DNA from: an uncultured Eubacteriales bacterium | GTDB taxonomy: Bacteria > Bacillota_A > Clostridia > Lachnospirales > Lachnospiraceae | Length of the DNA: 17,867 bases | Direction of reading: 5' to 3' | Assembly: GCA_902803345.1 (NCBI GenBank) | Contig: CADCPV010000014.1 | Span: 1-17,867 of the forward strand | In this document: piece after piece, positions 14,883 through 17,867 of the stretch | How positions within the stretch are numbered: the first letter of the stretch is position 1 | Layout of the letters: each line of letters begins with the position of its first letter | The notes under the pieces: generated by a model | What the model was told of the DNA's origin: nothing | The model's database searches: none | Seen by the model: the letters and a program-made list of their open reading frames with translations, nothing else | Program-made: the position numbers and the translations under genes

Positions 14883-16163
14883 TTAAGCGCCGTCACCGAT
14901 TGTGAAGGTCTTCCGGACTGTCGCGTCGGTTCCCGGGAAGAACTCGCCGAAGCCCTTGTCTGTCAGCGTAACCGTAAACATCTTCTCGGAGACGAAGGAC
15001 AGCGCGACATTGACGCGGCTTACCTTCTGCGGACGTTTCGGGAAACCGTCCATCGGCACCTCGATCATGATCGGCATGCGCTCACCGAGCCGCTTCACCT
15101 TCATGCGGATCGAAGTCTCCTGGTCGGGAATGATATCGAAATCCTCCTTGGTTTCGTACCAGTTGTTGCCGACCGACGCAAGCGCAAGTGTCCGCTGGTT
15201 ATTTCCCTGCGTAATCTCCATGCTGATGTCCACGTCGATCCGGCCCTCGCACATGATGCTGAACGGGTAGACCGAATTCTCCCGGAGATACTCGCAGGCC
15301 GCATAGACGGCGCCTTTAGCGAAAATGTTCTCGATGAAGAAAACTTTTCTGCGCTGGCACAGGACGCGAAGGAAATTCTCGCCCCATTTCTGGCAGGAAT
15401 CCATGCCGCGTCCGGAAAGATAGGCGCTCGAAATGAGCTTCTTTCGGAGCATCCGGTCGACGCAGCTCGTCATAATGTTGTCAGCCATCTTGCGGCCGGC
15501 AGCGCTGTCCAGAATTTCCAGCGAGAAACCTTCTTCCAGGAAAGTTCTCGAAGCCTTCGCAACGTTCGGCTGCATGCCCCGAAGGACCTCAAGCTCATAA
15601 TAGTTCAGTCCGTCGCCCGAAAGGTCGTACAGCACCGAAATATTGGACCAGAGTTCCCGCTTCTGCGAAAGCACATAGTACAGATAACTTTCCGTATGGC
15701 TGATGATATGAATGCGCTTCCGGTCGATCCCGAGGCGCTTTGTGCAGCGGATAACCGCATCCAGCACGGTTGTATTCAGTTCCTGTACGGAGTACATGAT
15801 CCCGAGAACCGTCCTTGTTTTCTTTTCGGCAAAGAGAAACTCCAGCGTCCGCTCCAGGAAATGAAACAGCAGTTCTTCTGCGGAATACTTCTGTCCGTCG
15901 AAAGTCGCGAAGCCCTGGCGCGCGACAAGACGCAGCAGCTTGTCCACAATGCTGCCGCCCCCTAAAAGCGCGGTCTCGTAAGCCTCCTGCCCGATCAGCC
16001 AGACATCCTCTCCTTTTCTCTTGCAGATCGAATTCTGGATCACATAGGGATTTTCCTCCTCGGAAAACACCAGGTCAGAGGGTTCTTCCTGTCCGCTCAC
16101 AAAATAGCTGATCCTGCAGAAATCCTTGCACAGATCAAACCCGATTATCAGTCCGTCTTCCAT
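14883..16163 (-). CDS. DUF5716 family protein, reads as a diverged Hsp70-like ATPase
   Basis: This 426-residue protein looks like DUF5716, for which I know no described function. Read against DnaK, the order of elements matches. IIGFDLCKDFCRIS (6-19) stands for phosphate loop 1, and VWLIGQEA (54-61) for the LVGQ.A stretch. IVDKLLRL (72-79) places Lys75 where DnaK has Lys70; QKYSAEELL (91-99) and LGIMYSVQ (120-127) stand for the YSP.E and AVITVPA strands. VLYDLSGDGLNYYEL (177-191) stands for phosphate loop 2, LSGRGM (249-254) for LVGG, and ENIFAKGAVYAA (278-289) for the PDE.VA.GAA adenosine region. Residues about 300-410 are beta-rich, with ERMPIMIEVP..GFP and TVTLTDKG.GEF resembling the substrate-binding beta domain; the helical lid is absent. 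Several DnaK catalytic residues differ (Thr11-13 region, Gly-rich loop 2, Asp201 to Asn by position). The gene lies 12 nt after DUF5717 and 11 nt before the TPR-like gene. Confidence 0.85.
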   Translation of the reverse strand: MEDGLIIGFDLCKDFCRISYFVSGQEEPSDLVFSEEENPYVIQNSICKRKGEDVWLIGQEAYETALLGGGSIVDKLLRLVARQGFATFDGQKYSAEELLFHFLERTLEFLFAEKKTRTVLGIMYSVQELNTTVLDAVIRCTKRLGIDRKRIHIISHTESYLYYVLSQKRELWSNISVLYDLSGDGLNYYELEVLRGMQPNVAKASRTFLEEGFSLEILDSAAGRKMADNIMTSCVDRMLRKKLISSAYLSGRGMDSCQKWGENFLRVLCQRRKVFFIENIFAKGAVYAACEYLRENSVYPFSIMCEGRIDVDISMEITQGNNQRTLALASVGNNWYETKEDFDIIPDQETSIRMKVKRLGERMPIMIEVPMDGFPKRPQKVSRVNVALSFVSEKMFTVTLTDKGFGEFFPGTDATVRKTFTIGDGA

Positions 16164-16175
16164 GATCCCTACTCT

Positions 16176-17867
16176 TTACTCTTTCTCCGAAAAAATATCA
16201 TCTATCATTGCATCCCGAAGGAGCTGCGTACGCACGAGGTCCGCGGTTTCCCGAAGCTGGTTCCGGGAGATTTTCTGTTCCAGACGTGCGATATCCGCAT
16301 AACGGGAGCCGGGGCTCTTCGGATCTGTCTCCTGGGAGATCACATCGCCCTCTGCTTCCGCGATTGTCCCGTTCCGCTTATGCACCGAAACATAATACTG
16401 GATCCATTCCCGCTTGTACAGGACAAAGGAGCGTACATAGACGCCGGGATAAATCCGGTGCAGCATCCGGTGGAAATAATGCCTTCCGGGCAGGATCTGC
16501 CCGATCACCGCGACATCGAGGGCGTCCGGATCGCGGTATTCGACGTAAACGCGTCCCTCCAGTTCCACCGGCATCTGAATATGCCGCTCCAACTTCCGGA
16601 AACATCCAAGCACAATGTTTTCATTTGCCGCCGCCCGAACGAGCGATTCGCAGAGTTCCCGGTCCTCCGTACTCATCGGGCCGTTGTCATCCGCAAAATA
16701 GGTAAGAAGCGCGAGCATACCGACCTTCGGGAGGTCCCAGACCGCCTTCTTCAGTGCTTCCGCCGCAGTATCCGTCAGGCTGCGAAGCCCCATGAAATAC
16801 ATATGCGAACGAAGCGTCAGGTAAGCCGATTTCAGAAGCGGTTCCTGCCCGTTCTCGGACATATACCACTCAAAGAGCGCGTCAAGCTCCCGGTTGTTTC
16901 CGGCATACAGGCATTCGGTAAAGGCCTGTTCGACGAGGCCTTTCGTCGGCTGGTGTTTCTGCCGGAGCCTGCGGATCAGCTGCAGCATATCAGCCGTACC
17001 GCCCTCAAAATAGGAAGCCAGCACCTCGTACACCGCGCTCGATCCGTGCTGGTCGCGGAACAGGCGGTAGCAGATCGCCGTCATCGTCCGGTCACCGCGG
17101 AATACCGGCTGATCCATCATATTCTCCGCACAGAGCTGCAGATGGTCATCATTCAGCCGTTCGGCGCCGTATTCCAGGATCCGCGCAAAGGCCTCCTTAT
17201 AGTAGCCGCGGTCGATCAGCACCTCCAAAAGTTTTGTCCGGTATTCCGGCGTAAAGGAGCAGAACTCCGCTTCCATCAGGAATTCACAGCAGTTCACATG
17301 CTGCATGCCGGGACTCATCGCAAGGTCCACCAGTGCTTCATAAAGCCTCGCACGGTAGAAAGCGTCAATATTCTTATTCTTGATCAGGGTCGTGACAAGG
17401 AAAAGGTCCTTTTCCCGTAGTGTACCCGGCCGGATCGGGTCAGCTTCCCTCAGAAGCAGAAGAAGCCGCTCCGGCAGAAGCGATGCGCATTCCTGATACA
17501 GGTCCGGCTCGTCAAAAACCTTTGAAATCTCACAGTCCGGATCATAATGCCGGACGCCGTAGCGGTCCTCAAAGGCAATCACGGCCTGCTCTGAGAACAG
17601 CGGCGCCAGCGCCTCCTGGTCTGTTACGGCAAAACCGGTTTCCTGCTGGAGCTGCGGATAATGCACCGCGACACGGCGCATCAGAGGAAGTGAGGTCCGG
17701 ATCCGCCGAAGCTCTAAAAGGCTCATCATGCCCTGCGCGTTTTCGGGGCTTAAGTGTTCCCGGTCCAGAATTGTTTCAAAAACCGGAAGCATCGCTTTAC
17801 TGAACTCTTCCATCCGGAGCTTCTTCACCGCATAGGCTTCGATTTTCTCCCGATAAATATCCCAGAC
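16176..17867 (-). CDS. DUF5717 family protein, C-terminal part (5' end outside window)
   Basis: The frame is open across the window edge, so this is the last 563 residues of a longer protein; DUF5717 members are, as I recall, around 1200 residues. An internal GTG at 17828 is not the start: 13 further codons without a stop lie upstream of it. The visible part is mainly alpha-helical with repeat-like helical pairs (about 130-420), followed by a beta-rich domain near 425-500 (VYVEYRDPDALDVAVIGQIL and WIQYYVSVHK) and a charged helical tail. It has no membrane segment or catalytic motif that I can name. It stands 12 nt before the DUF5716 gene; the two families are commonly adjacent in Lachnospiraceae, which suggests a shared complex, though its nature is unknown. 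Confidence 0.82.
   Translation of the reverse strand, partial: VWDIYREKIEAYAVKKLRMEEFSKAMLPVFETILDREHLSPENAQGMMSLLELRRIRTSLPLMRRVAVHYPQLQQETGFAVTDQEALAPLFSEQAVIAFEDRYGVRHYDPDCEISKVFDEPDLYQECASLLPERLLLLLREADPIRPGTLREKDLFLVTTLIKNKNIDAFYRARLYEALVDLAMSPGMQHVNCCEFLMEAEFCSFTPEYRTKLLEVLIDRGYYKEAFARILEYGAERLNDDHLQLCAENMMDQPVFRGDRTMTAICYRLFRDQHGSSAVYEVLASYFEGGTADMLQLIRRLRQKHQPTKGLVEQAFTECLYAGNNRELDALFEWYMSENGQEPLLKSAYLTLRSHMYFMGLRSLTDTAAEALKKAVWDLPKVGMLALLTYFADDNGPMSTEDRELCESLVRAAANENIVLGCFRKLERHIQMPVELEGRVYVEYRDPDALDVAVIGQILPGRHYFHRMLHRIYPGVYVRSFVLYKREWIQYYVSVHKRNGTIAEAEGDVISQETDPKSPGSRYADIARLEQKISRNQLRETADLVRTQLLRDAMIDDIFSEKE

Noticed and set aside
1..17867. Mobile elements, CRISPR arrays, tRNA or phage genes
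   Set aside because: I looked for direct repeat arrays, transposase motifs and tRNA-like cloverleafs and found none. Every sizeable stretch is explained by a minus-strand core gene.

Overview
All genes in this window lie on the minus strand. I find 15 protein-coding genes, the first and last cut by the window edges, and no tRNA, rRNA, CRISPR array, insertion sequence or phage gene. The GC-rich coding DNA, strong Shine-Dalgarno sites, the DUF5716/DUF5717 pair, the XpaC/TelA pair, the MiaA-YnbB-type PLP enzyme neighbourhood and the long clostridial form of PBP2 all suggest a GC-rich member of the Clostridia, most likely Lachnospiraceae. This looks like chromosomal core sequence, not an accessory island.

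In transcription order (high to low coordinates) there are three blocks. Block 1 (17867-8979) is DUF5717 (partial), DUF5716, a 270-residue TPR-like protein, valS, an XpaC-like membrane protein and a TelA-like protein, with gaps of 11-39 nt and no internal terminator seen. The DUF5716 product reads as a diverged Hsp70: an Hsp70-type nucleotide-binding domain with altered phosphate-loop residues, followed by a beta-rich segment resembling the Hsp70 substrate-binding domain, and no lid. A TPR-like protein and a helical-repeat DUF5717 protein are encoded beside it. This is the best candidate for an undescribed system here.

Block 2 (8978-4229) is rplS, lepB, murF, miaA and a methionine gamma-lyase-family PLP protein. 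It has an extended -10 promoter and a structured leader in front of rplS. An intrinsic terminator sits between rplS and lepB, so ribosomal protein output can exceed that of the rest. The signal peptidase has Arg where the family has its catalytic Lys.

Block 3 (4242-1) is radC, mreC, mreD and mrdA/PBP2 (partial), the rod-shape and side-wall elongation cluster. The genes overlap by 4-8 nt. It starts from a near-consensus sigma-A promoter (TTGTCA-17-TATAAT), and its short leader folds into a hairpin that covers the radC ribosome binding site.

Together the window covers peptidoglycan precursor completion (MurF), wall elongation (MreC/MreD/PBP2), secretion (LepB), translation (L19, ValRS, MiaA) and one chaperone-like operon of unknown purpose. 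No stretch longer than about 180 nt is without a gene.
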